A stretch of DNA of 64,000 bases from Verrucomicrobiota bacterium (GCA_017301995.1 JAFLEH010000002.1:318083-382082), one strand, 5' to 3'; positions 53,561 to 63,188 are shown, counted from the stretch's first letter. The notes: generated by a model not told the origin, from the sequence alone. Translations and numbers: made by a program.

Positions 53561-54457
53561 ATGACTCGCATGCGCACCACAGTGATGATTTTCGGAATGG
53601 GCACGGCCGCAGCCGTGGCGATGGACGGTTTCACGGATCCGCGAACGGCGGTTCCCGGATTCGATGCCGCGAGAATGGGAATGAGCCAGACCGGCAATAT
53701 GGAGCTCGGCATCGGCAACGGCGAGCTGGACATCATGAAATACGAACTGGGGACTTTTCTCAGCAAGCCCATCATGCCGGCCGATGGCATTTACATCATG
53801 CCGTATTTCGAATACGAGATGACCGCGCTGGAGTTCAGCGGATGGGCCGGTCCCTTTCAGGACGAGGACCTGCACTCGCTCGGGCTGAGCACCTATCTGG
53901 TGTCGATGAACGAGGGATCGCCTTGGATCCTCGGGGCGTGGGCGCGGGCGGAGTTGGCCACGGATTTCCAACATGTGGGTGGCGACGACTACTCGTTCGA
54001 CGTCGCCGGAGCGGTGGCATATCGTTTCAACGAGAGTTTCACCTTCGGCGTGGGCGCCTGCGTGACCAATCTGAATGGCGACGAGAATTTCTATCCGGGG
54101 ATCGGGTTCGACTGGGTGGTCAACGAACAGCTCCGCGTGGGTGCCTACGGGCCGATGATCGCGGCGGCCTATTCGCTGGACGACAACTGGCTTTTCACCC
54201 TGCGGTTTGATTTCGCGGGCGGGGTTTGGAACATCACGGACAATCTCGGCGATTCCCGCAATATCGATCTATCCGACAACCGGCTCGGGATCTATGCCAG
54301 CCGCCGCCTCGTGGGCGATCTCTGGCTGACGGGCGGGGTCGGCGTGACCGTTGGAAACGAGCTGGAATACACCACCAGCAGCGGCACGGTGCTGATGACG
54401 ACGGAGCCCGATTCCGGGGTGTTCGGCGCGATCGGCCTGCGGCTGAAAGCGTGGTGA
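53561..54457 (+). CDS. Outer-membrane beta-barrel protein (DUF6268-like)
   Basis: A 298-residue secreted protein; ATG at 53561 gives a signal peptide of about 20 residues (VMIFGMGTAAAVAM). The remainder alternates short amphipathic strands with aromatic girdles (YIMPYFEYEMTALEFSG, DVAGAVAYRFNESFTFGVGA, WLFTLRFDFAGGVWNI, VFGAIGLRLKAW) and ends in an aromatic residue, as outer-membrane barrels do. I think of DUF6268 but cannot confirm it. No close partner gene: yebC is divergent and nuoH is 217 bp downstream. Confidence 0.75.
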   Translation: MTRMRTTVMIFGMGTAAAVAMDGFTDPRTAVPGFDAARMGMSQTGNMELGIGNGELDIMKYELGTFLSKPIMPADGIYIMPYFEYEMTALEFSGWAGPFQDEDLHSLGLSTYLVSMNEGSPWILGAWARAELATDFQHVGGDDYSFDVAGAVAYRFNESFTFGVGACVTNLNGDENFYPGIGFDWVVNEQLRVGAYGPMIAAAYSLDDNWLFTLRFDFAGGVWNITDNLGDSRNIDLSDNRLGIYASRRLVGDLWLTGGVGVTVGNELEYTTSSGTVLMTTEPDSGVFGAIGLRLKAW

Positions 54458-54674
54458 GTTTTTCCGGTGACGCCCATTTGGCCGCAAGGGACATCCGGAG
54501 CTTCGCACGTCGGAAACCCGGGTGGCGTGGTCCGGGTAATGGATTTTTGGGCAATTTCGGCTTGCCAAAGAGTCGTCCGGCGGGTGAAAACCGCGTGTCC
54601 GCCCGACCGATGGCGGGCGCATGATTTCCGATGAGCGCATCCGCCATGACCAACCAACCGAGAGGAGCCACCGC

Positions 54675-55940
54675 ATGAAAAAGCCGGTGCTGACGCTGAT
54701 GCTATCACTGGGGATGTCCGCGCTGGTGATGGCCGGGGAAACCGGGCCGCTGGTTACCGCCGAATCGTTGCCGCGGCTGCCTCAGCGCCTGGTGGAAATG
54801 CTGCTGGCGGCGGTGGGAGGCCCCGAATGGCTGGTGCAGCTCGGTGGCATGGCTGCCGCGGCTGGCACGGTGGTCGGCGTGTTTCTGGGTGCCTTCGCGC
54901 TGCTTTCGCTGATCGAGCGCAAGGTGCTGGCGCGGGTCCAAAACCGGCTGGGGCCGAACCGGGCCGGATGGTTTGGCATTCTGCAACCGGTGGCCGATGG
55001 GATCAAAATGCTGACCAAGGAGGACATCGTTCCCGCCAAGGCCGAGGCGCTGCTGCATTTTCTGGCTCCGGTGCTGATCGTGGTGCCGGCGGTGCTGGCT
55101 CTCGGGGTGATTCCCTATGGCCGCGAATGGGTTCCGGTGAATCTGGATCTCGGGCTGGTGCTGTTTTTCGCGGTGGGGGCGATGACCGAGGTGGCGATTT
55201 TCATGGCCGGATGGTCCAGCGGGTCGAAATTCCCGATGCTGGGGGCGATGCGCGCCATCTCGCAAATGGTGAGCTACGAGCTGCCGCTGATGTTGGCCGC
55301 GCTGGCGGTGGTGATGATGGCGGGTACGGTTTCGCTTTCGGGAATCGTCGATGACCAGGGCGGATTCGTCCTCGGATTCATCCCGAAATGGAATATTCTA
55401 ACACCGTGGGGGCTGGTGGCCGGACTGGTATTCCTGATTGCCGGGGTGGCGGAGTCCAACCGCACGCCGTTCGACCTTCCGGAAGGGGAGTCGGAAATTG
55501 TGGCCGGCCACATGACCGAGTATTCCGGCTTCAAATACGCGCTGTTTTTCATGGGCGAATACCTCGGTTTGTTCGCGATCTCCGGGCTGGGGATCACGCT
55601 TTTCCTGGGTGGCTGGCAAGCGCCGCTGCCGGGCCTCGGGTTTGTGCCCACCTGGATCTGGTTCTTCGGCAAGCTGGCCGCGGTGATTTTCTTCTTCCTG
55701 TGGATCCGCGCCACCTATCCGCGCGTCCGGATCGACCAACTGATGCGGTTCGCGTGGTTGTTCCTCATTCCGGTGGGTCTGCTCACGCTGCCGGTGGCGG
55801 CGGTTTGGCACTACACCGGCCGCGGGTTGCTCGGCTGGGTCCTTTGCGGGGCCATGCTGGTGGTGCCGTATGCGATTCTAACCGTCCTGTATAACCGCCG
55901 CATGGCACCCGCCACCCGGCGCTACCAATTCGTCGAATGA
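54675..55940 (+). CDS. nuoH: NADH-quinone oxidoreductase subunit H
   Basis: A 421-residue membrane subunit that forms part of the quinone site of complex I. A GAGAGGAG ribosome-binding site lies 9-16 bases before ATG 54675. ERKVLARVQNRLGPNRAG (about 86-103), GVAESNRTPFDLPEGESEIVAGHMTEYSG (about 262-290) and the C-terminal RATYPRVRIDQLMRFAW are diagnostic. An extra signal-like N-terminal segment (residues 1-22, ending MAGE) precedes the family's first helix, so the protein is longer than usual. It overlaps nuoJ by 4 bp. Confidence 0.95.
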   Translation: MKKPVLTLMLSLGMSALVMAGETGPLVTAESLPRLPQRLVEMLLAAVGGPEWLVQLGGMAAAAGTVVGVFLGAFALLSLIERKVLARVQNRLGPNRAGWFGILQPVADGIKMLTKEDIVPAKAEALLHFLAPVLIVVPAVLALGVIPYGREWVPVNLDLGLVLFFAVGAMTEVAIFMAGWSSGSKFPMLGAMRAISQMVSYELPLMLAALAVVMMAGTVSLSGIVDDQGGFVLGFIPKWNILTPWGLVAGLVFLIAGVAESNRTPFDLPEGESEIVAGHMTEYSGFKYALFFMGEYLGLFAISGLGITLFLGGWQAPLPGLGFVPTWIWFFGKLAAVIFFFLWIRATYPRVRIDQLMRFAWLFLIPVGLLTLPVAAVWHYTGRGLLGWVLCGAMLVVPYAILTVLYNRRMAPATRRYQFVE

Positions 55941-56449
55941 TCCCCTTGCTCATCCTTTGTCCGCTGATTCTGCTGGCCGCGCTGGGCGCGGTGTGGAAGG
56001 CGCGTCCGGTTCACGCGGCGCTGCTGTTGGCGTTGGCTCTGTCACTGATCGCCGTGCTCTATCTGGCGCTGGGCGGTGGATTCATCGGTCTGGTGCAGTT
56101 CATGGTTTATGTGGGCGGCATCGCGATTCTGATCGTGTTCTCCCTGCTGATCACCCGGCCCGGCGACGAGGGGGAGGAAGTGGCCCGTCGGCCGAAATCG
56201 GTGGCGCTGGGCGCCGCCTGCGTGGTGCCGGTGCTTGGCGCGCTGCTCTACACCTTCGGCAAGGGCTTGCCCGAACCCGCGGAGGGTGCCGCGCCATCCG
56301 TTCCGCTGGAAAAACTGGGTGACCAATTGTTCACCACCGGCCTTCCCGCCGTGTTGGCTGTGGCGGTGCTGCTCACCGCGGTGCTGATCGGCGCGGCAAT
56401 GTTCGCCCGCGATTTTGGCAAGAATTCCGAACCTCCCGCCGATTCATGA
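55937..56449 (+). CDS. nuoJ: NADH-quinone oxidoreductase subunit J
   Basis: A 170-residue antiporter-adjacent membrane subunit of complex I with five hydrophobic helices. The GGFIGLVQFMVYVGGIAILIVFSLLITRP segment (about 50-78) is the family signature. It starts inside the nuoH stop and overlaps nuoK by 4 bp, showing strict translational coupling. The usual nuoI between H and J is missing. Confidence 0.94.
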   Translation: MIPLLILCPLILLAALGAVWKARPVHAALLLALALSLIAVLYLALGGGFIGLVQFMVYVGGIAILIVFSLLITRPGDEGEEVARRPKSVALGAACVVPVLGALLYTFGKGLPEPAEGAAPSVPLEKLGDQLFTTGLPAVLAVAVLLTAVLIGAAMFARDFGKNSEPPADS

Positions 56450-56757
56450 ACCCGCTGGCCGTGCTGCTGACTCTATCCGCCCTGTTGTTCGCCCTTGGTT
56501 TGCTAGGGGTGCTGACCCGGCGCAATGCCATCCTCATCCTCGTAGGGATCGAACTGATGCTCAACGCCGCGAACCTCAATTTCATCGCCTTCTGGCGCTA
56601 CGGTCCGCCGGAAGCCGCTCTAACCGGACCGACGATGGTGCTGTTTTCGATCGCCATCGCCGCCGCCGAAGCCGCGGTGGGCCTAGCGATCATCCTGATG
56701 GTGTTCCGCCACACGAAATCCACCGACCTGAACAAGTTGGATTCGCTGAGAGGCTGA
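56446..56757 (+). CDS. nuoK: NADH-quinone oxidoreductase subunit K
   Basis: A 103-residue, three-helix subunit of complex I. The signature GVLTRRNAILILVGIELMLNAANLNFIAF (about 21-49) contains the conserved membrane glutamate (IELMLNA), and AAEAAVGLAIILMVFRH the second acidic site. Length is normal. It is the last nuo gene here: the proton-pumping subunits L, M and N are not in the window. Confidence 0.95.
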   Translation: MNPLAVLLTLSALLFALGLLGVLTRRNAILILVGIELMLNAANLNFIAFWRYGPPEAALTGPTMVLFSIAIAAAEAAVGLAIILMVFRHTKSTDLNKLDSLRG

Positions 56758-56805
56758 TCCATTCTTTTCTTGCCGGATCGCCGGAATTGGGATTAGGTTA
56801 GGGCC

Positions 56806-57558
56806 ATGCGCACCTCCAATCCGACGCTGAACGACACGGTATTCGAAAACGCCCGGGCCACCGCCGAGCGGGGCACCGCGGTGATGACTCTGAACGGAAC
56901 GGTCACCCGGACCCTGATTCTCGTGCTTTTGTTAGTCGGGGCGGCCAGTTGGTCGTGGGAGTTCGTGATCGGCGCGGCCGCCGCGCCCGCATGGTTCGGT
57001 CCGGCGCTGAAGTTCGGCTGGATCCTGCCCTGTTTGCTGGCGCTGGTGATTTCGTTCGTGCCGAAAACCGCGCCGTGGCTGGCACCGGTTTACGCGTTGG
57101 TGAAAGGCGTGGTGCTCGGGATCATCTCCGCGTATTTTGAAAAGGCGTTCAACGGAATCGTCCTGAGCGCGGCGTTGCTGACATGCGGCGTGCTGGTGGC
57201 TCTTTTGGCCGTCTATGTGACCGGGTTGATCAAGCCGAGCGAGAACTTCAAACTGGGCGTGGCCGCGGCCACCATCGGGGTGTTTCTGTTCTATCTGGCC
57301 TCATGGGGGCTTTCGTTTTTCGGCATCCAGATTCCGGGGATTTTCGGCAACGGCTTGATCGGCATCGCGTTTTCCGGGTTTGTGGTGGTGCTGGCCGCGC
57401 TCAACCTGGTGCTGGACTTCGATTTCATCGAGAACGGCTGCGAATCCGGCGCGCCGAAATACATGGAATGGTATGCCGCATTCGGCCTGCTGGTGACCCT
57501 GGTGTGGCTCTACATCGAGCTTCTGCGCCTCCTTGCCAAACTCCGCGGGAGGGATTGA
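56806..57558 (+). CDS. Bax inhibitor-1/YccA family membrane protein
   Basis: A 250-residue protein with seven hydrophobic helices. The N-terminal RTSNPTLNDTVFENA is typical of the bacterial YccA-like BI-1 subgroup, as are LVKGVVLGIISAYFEKAFNGIV and FDFIENGCESGAPKYMEWYAAFGLLVTLVWLYIE near the end (parts of residues 95-235). Members are thought to be pH-sensitive calcium-leak channels or FtsH modulators. It is 48 bp after nuoK and may share its transcript. Confidence 0.9.
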   Translation: MRTSNPTLNDTVFENARATAERGTAVMTLNGTVTRTLILVLLLVGAASWSWEFVIGAAAAPAWFGPALKFGWILPCLLALVISFVPKTAPWLAPVYALVKGVVLGIISAYFEKAFNGIVLSAALLTCGVLVALLAVYVTGLIKPSENFKLGVAAATIGVFLFYLASWGLSFFGIQIPGIFGNGLIGIAFSGFVVVLAALNLVLDFDFIENGCESGAPKYMEWYAAFGLLVTLVWLYIELLRLLAKLRGRD

Positions 57559-57621
57559 TTGGCGGGGAGATATTGGTTGTTTGTTAGTTAGGGCTTTCGC
57601 GAGGGCAATGGCTTGCCAGAC

Positions 57622-60600
57622 TCACGCGATGGGGGAGGGGGCGGCTTGCTCCAGAAGTAGCGTGGCTTCATAGGGGAGGCAGGGCACGGATAGAAAACGG
57701 CGATCCGCGGAAACATGCGGCGTGCCATTTCCCAGAAGTCGTCCGCCCGGCAGGGGAGGAACAATGCGGATGCCGCCGGCGGGCAGGGTGGTGATGCCGG
57801 TTAGAGAAATTTCCATCCGGTTGGCGGCCGGCGCGTGGATGGAGAAATCCACCTTGCCGAAGCGGGTGGGCAGGCCGCGCACGGCGAACGGCCGCTCGCC
57901 GCTGATCCATCGCCACGGGAGTCCCGACGCAAGCACCAGCGAGGCATCGTCCTCGCGCTCGGAAACCACCATGGACGCGAAGGCCAGCAGAAACTCCGCC
58001 GCGATCCAAGTGTGTGGCACGTCTCCGAGATGGCCGGGCGACCGGGAGTCGCGCCAGGTGATCTCCGGCCACTGGTTCCATGCGACGGGCCGGCGGTCGA
58101 TTAGAAACCGGTCCAACAACTCGTGGGCTTCGTCGCGCATGCCGAGCCGGACAAACGCGCCGATGATCCGGATCTCGTAGGCGGTGTAGTTGTTCCACGG
58201 CATTTTGCCGGAGTGTTTCCGGCGGAAACCGTCCAGATAGGTTTCCAGCATCGCGCGCAGCGGCGCGACGGGCAGCGCGTCCGCAAAATCCAACAGGCCG
58301 ATGGCGTTCGCGGTCGCGGTGGGATCGAAATCGGCCCATTCCACGGACCCGGGGATGTAGGTTAGGTTGCGTTGGGCGATCACGCGGTCCAGTGACGCCC
58401 GCACGTCGGTTAGAAAACCGGCGGCCTCGGCGCGCCAGCGGGAGGCATCGTCCGGATGTCCAAGATGTTCGGCCAGATCGGCGGCGGCATGGAGTCCGCG
58501 GATGCCCCAGAAATCGTCCCAATACGAGTGGACCGGATGGGCCAGATAGCCCTCGTGGCTGGCGGACTCCGGCAGCAAGCCGTAGCAGGCGCGCCGTTCG
58601 GAATCCTCGAACGCGGGTGTCATCCGCGTGGCCCGCAGCGAGAGGATATAATCCGCCGCTTTTCCAACAGACGGATAGAGCGTCGCGATTTCCGCATCGC
58701 CGCCACCGGAGCGGAGCCACTCGCGGACACCCCAGATGAGCTGGCCATGGCTGTCGTGCTCGACCAACCAGTCGATCCCGTCGCGGTCCACCACGCAGGG
58801 CACGAAGCCGTCCTCGCGCTGGAAGGGCGCATACCAGAGGAGAAACTCGCGCAGCGCGTGCGGGAGACCTGCCTTGGCGAGCGCCGCGCCCATGATGACG
58901 CAGTCCCGCACCCACGATCGGGTGTAGCGCCGCGGTCCGGGTTGGATCGCCGGACCATCGCGGTTGATGAGGATGTGCCCCGCCGCCGTGCGGAAACAGG
59001 CGACCGCGTCTGCCGCCGATTGTGGAACATCCCATTCGACCTTGCCGAGGGTCCGTTGCCAGTCCGTTAGGGAACCGTTCGCGCCAGATTGCGGGTTTCC
59101 CGGATCGTGATCGCCGAATGGGATGGATAGAACCAGCGGTTCTCCGGGGATGACCGACCAGATCCCGGAGGCGGAGGCCAGTCCGGACGGGTCATGGACC
59201 TCGCGGATATCCGGAACCTTCGCTTTGGATAGATGGGGAAGCACGCCGCCTTCCTCGAACGCCGCCACGCCGGCGGCAAGGGGCGGGCGGTTGGCGATAA
59301 CAGCGCGGCCATTCACCGTGAAACGGTCGCCCAGGACGGATAGATCGTGGATCGGGCTGATGCCGCCCAGATTGCGGAATGCCTGCCACGGCGGATTCAC
59401 CTGAAACGGTCGAACGGCAAGCGCGAGGCGGGCCGCTCCTTTGATGGTCGCGTCGCATTCGAGGCTGTAGGCCACACGGAGTGTTAGGGCGTCCGGATCT
59501 CCGTCCACCCATGGTTCGACGCGCAGGCGGACACCCGGAGCCAGCCACTCGACGCCGGGCAGCGGCGCGCCATCGGCGGTCAGGGTGGGACGGGTTTCCA
59601 CATCCGTCCACGTCACGAAACGGTCTTCTATCAGAATAAAAGGTTCGATGGAAAACCCGGCTTCGTCGGTTTCCAAAAGGCCTTCCTCGTTGATCAGCGC
59701 GCGGCGTTTTCCGGCGGGAGAGCCGACCGGTGTCCAGTAGGATTGCTCGCGGTGCCAGTAGCGCGGGTGCCAGCCGCGCGGCAGGTCGGCGGCCACGGCG
59801 TGGATGAATTCGTTAGGCGTGCGGCCGAAGGCGTCCGGCTTGAGAGAAAGCCCGCGGACGCGCGCGTGGGCCGCATGGCCGAATGACAGGCGCAGGAAGC
59901 GGGCCTCCGCATTGGGCGTGGCGATGTGGGTGCGCGAGCCGCCGGCGCGGGTGGCCTGATAGAGCGGATTCCACGCCTTTCCGTCGTTGGAACCGTCCAA
60001 CCGGAACGCGCGCGGCGGCAGGTCATCCGGCCAGTCGATCACCACGCCGCCGAATCGTTTGATCGCTCCATAATCGGCTTGCCAAATCGGGTGGGAATCC
60101 TCCCCGGCGGCGGACCAAAGGTCGTCCGGCGAAACGAAGGCGGCGCTGGACGTTAGAACTTCCGCGGGAGGTCCGGGTGATTCGTCGGTTAGGGAAAAGT
60201 CCGCCAGTTCCAGCCATCCTTTTCCGCCTGGGCCCGCCACGACGGCGATCTCGATGGCACCTATCCGATCTGGCGCGCCGCCGCCGGCGGGACCCCATGC
60301 GAAGGGCAGGCCGCGCTCGGTGACATGCCATGTGGTCCAATCCGCGGAGAGTTGATGGTTTTCCCGCAGGTGCCGCCAGACGTTGGCGCCAGTGGGATCC
60401 GCAACCTTGAACTCGCAGTGGTTGGCGGGGCCCTCGCCCCGCAGCGCGAACGCGATGGTGAACGCTTCGGGAAGGGTTAGCCCGCACTCGCGGCGGATGA
60501 CCACGAATCCGGCCCCGTCGCCGAAGTCGAAGTCCAGGCGCAGACACGGCCGCCCATCCGGAGCATGACATCCGGTTAGGTCGCCCCGCGCCTGGCCGGA

Positions 60601-60663
60601 AGCGATGACCTGCCAACCCGCCGGGAGCGCCCATGCGGTCGGATTCTCCGGCGGAGACGGCAT
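57622..60663 (-). CDS. Large six-hairpin glycosidase-like enzyme with N-terminal beta domains
   Basis: A 1013-residue protein from the ATG at 60663 (a TTG eight codons upstream is possible). No signal peptide. Residues about 1-165 form a CBM-like jelly roll, about 175-290 a discoidin-like domain (RFLRLSFGHAAHARVRGLSLKP), then a beta-sandwich, and from about 560 an (alpha/alpha)6 barrel with YTRSWVRDCVIMGAALAKAG, FQREDGFVPCVVDRDGIDWLVEHDSHGQLIWGVREWL, and PWNNYTAYEIRIIGAF. The WVRD and EHDSHGQ acidic residues are candidates for catalysis. It resembles GH78/GH63-type or amylo-1,6-glucosidase-like enzymes, probably acting on intracellular oligosaccharides; the exact family is uncertain. Confidence 0.8.
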   Translation of the reverse strand: MPSPPENPTAWALPAGWQVIASGQARGDLTGCHAPDGRPCLRLDFDFGDGAGFVVIRRECGLTLPEAFTIAFALRGEGPANHCEFKVADPTGANVWRHLRENHQLSADWTTWHVTERGLPFAWGPAGGGAPDRIGAIEIAVVAGPGGKGWLELADFSLTDESPGPPAEVLTSSAAFVSPDDLWSAAGEDSHPIWQADYGAIKRFGGVVIDWPDDLPPRAFRLDGSNDGKAWNPLYQATRAGGSRTHIATPNAEARFLRLSFGHAAHARVRGLSLKPDAFGRTPNEFIHAVAADLPRGWHPRYWHREQSYWTPVGSPAGKRRALINEEGLLETDEAGFSIEPFILIEDRFVTWTDVETRPTLTADGAPLPGVEWLAPGVRLRVEPWVDGDPDALTLRVAYSLECDATIKGAARLALAVRPFQVNPPWQAFRNLGGISPIHDLSVLGDRFTVNGRAVIANRPPLAAGVAAFEEGGVLPHLSKAKVPDIREVHDPSGLASASGIWSVIPGEPLVLSIPFGDHDPGNPQSGANGSLTDWQRTLGKVEWDVPQSAADAVACFRTAAGHILINRDGPAIQPGPRRYTRSWVRDCVIMGAALAKAGLPHALREFLLWYAPFQREDGFVPCVVDRDGIDWLVEHDSHGQLIWGVREWLRSGGGDAEIATLYPSVGKAADYILSLRATRMTPAFEDSERRACYGLLPESASHEGYLAHPVHSYWDDFWGIRGLHAAADLAEHLGHPDDASRWRAEAAGFLTDVRASLDRVIAQRNLTYIPGSVEWADFDPTATANAIGLLDFADALPVAPLRAMLETYLDGFRRKHSGKMPWNNYTAYEIRIIGAFVRLGMRDEAHELLDRFLIDRRPVAWNQWPEITWRDSRSPGHLGDVPHTWIAAEFLLAFASMVVSEREDDASLVLASGLPWRWISGERPFAVRGLPTRFGKVDFSIHAPAANRMEISLTGITTLPAGGIRIVPPLPGGRLLGNGTPHVSADRRFLSVPCLPYEATLLLEQAAPSPIA

Positions 60664-60699
60664 CGCTGCTGGATCGTGGTCAGCCAAGGCGGGATACGG

Positions 60700-60897
60700 T
60701 CATTTGCCGAAGAACGATCCGAGCATGCCGCCGAAGCCGCCGAAATCCGGCGATTTTCCGGCCAGCACATCGTCGAGCGTGCCGTGGAGACTCTCGGGCA
60801 ATTTGGTTTTCGCGAAGTCGGCTACCGTTTGGATGACGGACGCGGCCATTTCCTCGCTGAGGCCGAGGGCGGTGAGCTTTTGTTTCAATTCGTTCAT
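60700..60897 (-). CDS. Small helical protein of 65 residues
   Basis: A 65-residue protein starting MNELKQKLTALGLSEEMAAS and ending GGFGGMLGSFFGK. The first 45 residues are amphipathic helices; the Gly/Phe-rich tail is flexible. The pattern resembles small DUF2267/DUF2780-like proteins, but I cannot assign a function. It is 36 bp upstream of the glycosidase start on the same strand, so probably co-transcribed. Confidence 0.7.
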   Translation of the reverse strand: MNELKQKLTALGLSEEMAASVIQTVADFAKTKLPESLHGTLDDVLAGKSPDFGGFGGMLGSFFGK

Positions 60898-61193
60898 GGG
60901 GGTGGGATCTGGTATTCGGGACAAGCGGACGGAGAGGCGTCCGCGGCGTTGGCAGGGGGAGACTATGCGCCGATGCCGGACGATGGGAAGCATGAATGTC
61001 CGCGGGAGTCCCGGCGTATCGGATGTCTTGCGGTGCGCTTGGGGTGTTAGGGAAGCGGTGAGGCTTTGGATAAACCGGGGTCGGCCTCGGTGTCGCCGGG
61101 GGGGACGGAAAAACGAGTTGTGCAAGGCAGATGGCAGAAAACGCTTCACAGCGGGTCGGATGCGCCTATGCTCCCGGCCAACCCCACTTCATC

Positions 61194-62153
61194 ATGCGCA
61201 TTCTACTGACCACTTGCAGTTACCAGGACACGCCCGGACCCCACCACGATCTCATGGCCGCCCAGGGATGGGAAATCGTCCGCGAACGCGGCCCGCTCAC
61301 CGAGGCGCGGATGCTGGAACTGGCCGGCGATTTCGATGCCTTCCTCTGCGGCGACGACGCGATCACCCGCGCGGTGATCGAAAAATCCCTGCCCCGGCTC
61401 AAGGTGATCTCTAAATACGGGATCGGCCTCGACAAAATCGACATTCCGGCCACCAAGGAACTCAAGGTGCCGGTGTTGTTCACGCCGGGTGTCAACCACA
61501 CCACGGTGGCGGAGCACACGTTCGGCCTTTTGCTAGGGCTTTCCAAGCACATCGTCACCACCGCGTCCGCAGCCCGCCGAGGCGAGTGGCTGCGCCTCAC
61601 CGGACATGAGATCTTCGAGAAAACCCTTGGGATCATCGGCTTCGGCCGGATTGGGAAGGAAGTGGCGATCCGTGCGAAGGCGTTCGGCATGCCGGTGATC
61701 GCCTACGATCCGTATTGGGATGAGACCTTCGCCGCGGCCCATGGGGTGACCCGCTGCGCGACCATCGACGAGGTGCTAACCGCCTCGGATGTCGTCTCGC
61801 TGCACTGCAATCTATCCGCCGAAACCCGTGGCATGATCCGGCGTGAAAAACTGGCCTCGATGAAAGACGGCGTGATCATCATCAACTGCGCCCGCGGCGA
61901 GGTGGTGGAAACCGCCGACGTGGTGGAAGCGCTCCATAGCGGCAAAATCGGCGGCTACGGCGCCGACGTTCTCGACGTGGAACCCCCTCCCGCCGACCAC
62001 CCGCTGCTGTCCGCGCCCAACTGCATCATCACCCCGCACATCGGCTCCCGCACCTACGAAAGCGTCCCACGCCAGGCGATGAAATCCCTAACCAACCTGA
62101 TCAACGCCCTCGCAGGCACCGGCGAAGCCAACTGCGCCAACGGCGTGATCTGA
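61194..62153 (+). CDS. D-isomer-specific 2-hydroxyacid dehydrogenase (phosphoglycerate dehydrogenase-like)
   Basis: A 319-residue NAD-dependent dehydrogenase; ATG at 61194 gives MRILLTTCSYQDTPGPHHDLM. NAD-binding GIIGFGRIGKEVA (about 145-157), catalytic Arg in INCARGEV (about 232), Glu in DVLDVEPPP (about 261) and His in ITPHIGSRTYE (about 282) are all present. There is no ACT regulatory domain, so it is the short form; the substrate could be 3-phosphoglycerate or another 2-hydroxy acid. It stands alone. Confidence 0.88.
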   Translation: MRILLTTCSYQDTPGPHHDLMAAQGWEIVRERGPLTEARMLELAGDFDAFLCGDDAITRAVIEKSLPRLKVISKYGIGLDKIDIPATKELKVPVLFTPGVNHTTVAEHTFGLLLGLSKHIVTTASAARRGEWLRLTGHEIFEKTLGIIGFGRIGKEVAIRAKAFGMPVIAYDPYWDETFAAAHGVTRCATIDEVLTASDVVSLHCNLSAETRGMIRREKLASMKDGVIIINCARGEVVETADVVEALHSGKIGGYGADVLDVEPPPADHPLLSAPNCIITPHIGSRTYESVPRQAMKSLTNLINALAGTGEANCANGVI

Positions 62154-62366
62154 TCGCCGTGGACGCGGATAGCGTGGAGAGACCCTGAACTTTGCCGATC
62201 TTCCGGTTGGCCGTTTCTATCAATGAATGGACGCGCGGTCGCCCTCGGAGGAGATGTCTGCTTGGTTTCGCGCGGTGTTCAGGGGGCGGGAGGATGTTTT
62301 TGCACGGCGTTTCGGGAACGTAAATGCAGGGCGTGCGGGCACGGGTTCGCGAGTACCGCAGCCGGG

Positions 62367-62627
62367 TTACCGCATGCTATCCCGGAAATCATCGCTGGCT
62401 TCGCGAAATCTCCGGAAAGACTCACGGTAGGCCGCGCGAATCGACCGCGATCCGGCAAGCAGAAAAGCGCCGACCGAACCGAACCCGAGGAGAAATCGAA
62501 ATGGCAGGCCCGACAAGTCGGAGGAAACCCAAACGATAAGGGAAGACAAAGCACCTATTACGGACAGGCCGGTTGCGAGGATAGCCAGGTGAAGCGGAAA
62601 GCGATTGGATTTGCGTGAGGGTCGCAT
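62367..62627 (-). CDS. Small hypothetical membrane protein
   Basis: An 86-residue protein with two hydrophobic helices (about 13-33, LAILATGLSVIGALSSLIVWV, and 40-58, LPFRFLLGFGSVGAFLLAG) and basic ends (MRPSRKSNR; RESFRRFREASDDFRDSMR). Membrane-protein composition and positive-inside ends support it as a gene against the competing plus-strand frames. Function unknown. Confidence 0.6.
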   Translation of the reverse strand: MRPSRKSNRFPLHLAILATGLSVIGALSSLIVWVSSDLSGLPFRFLLGFGSVGAFLLAGSRSIRAAYRESFRRFREASDDFRDSMR

Positions 62628-62738
62628 GGGGTGGGTCGGCGGAAATCTCTAGCCACGTTAGGCGTGATTTCACCGCGTCATTGGGTGAGTTTTGATTTGA
62701 ATATGATGAGCTTATGAGCGGCTGACATCCATGATTTG

Positions 62739-63188
62739 TTAGTCTTGTTGTGGTTTGGGTTGTTGAGGCTCTGGTTCCCAATTGTCACCTTCAGGCCACC
62801 CGTCCCATGTCCACATGAAATCACGGAATGATCCGGATGCCATCAGGATGGAATGAACTGACTTGGCAAGGTCAGTGGTCGCTGAAGGCTGGGCTGAAAC
62901 AGCGCCCCCGAACAACCTGCCGATGAAATCAGGATTCGAGGTTGGTGCCACCTGTATCATCCACTGCCCCTCCTCCATCTGGCTCAACGCGATCTGAAGC
63001 CGGGTGTTGCCACGCGAGCAATCCAAGCTCCATCCACAATCCATCCAGCTATCGAACTCCGCGACGTTCCATTTTGTATTTTGCAACGCCGTTTGAAGCA
63101 TTCTGGCAATCGAAGCGCCCGCCGGATGCCCGAACTCACCGTCTGGAGTTGCGTATCCAGAAAATCGCGCGTTCTGGGATATTGGCAT
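62739..63188 (-). CDS. Hypothetical protein
   Basis: A 149-residue soluble protein with natural composition (MPISQNARFSGYATPDGEFG, CSRGNTRLQIALSQMEEGQWMIQVAP) and a disordered Gln/Pro end. No family is recognised. DFIGRLFGG and SVHSILMASGSFRDFMWTWDG suggest a small alpha/beta fold like those of immunity-type or SUKH-like proteins, but this is weak. It lies in a gene-poor stretch near a dispersed repeat. Confidence 0.65.
   Translation of the reverse strand: MPISQNARFSGYATPDGEFGHPAGASIARMLQTALQNTKWNVAEFDSWMDCGWSLDCSRGNTRLQIALSQMEEGQWMIQVAPTSNPDFIGRLFGGAVSAQPSATTDLAKSVHSILMASGSFRDFMWTWDGWPEGDNWEPEPQQPKPQQD

Noticed and set aside
53180..53974. 264-residue antisense frame over the yebC start
   Set aside because: Overlaps yebC and the beta-barrel gene; Pro/Arg/His-rich shadow.
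54600..54625. CGCCCG/CGGGCG hairpin upstream of nuoH as a terminator
   Set aside because: Short stem, no T-run, and 140 bases from the preceding stop; not convincing.
57668..59035. 455-residue frame inside the large glycosidase
   Set aside because: Same strand, different phase, Arg/Gly/Ala-rich composition without motifs; the glycosidase frame has clear domains.
62223..62618. 131-residue plus-strand frame
   Set aside because: Competes with the minus-strand small membrane gene; composition is atypical and there is no start signal or motif.
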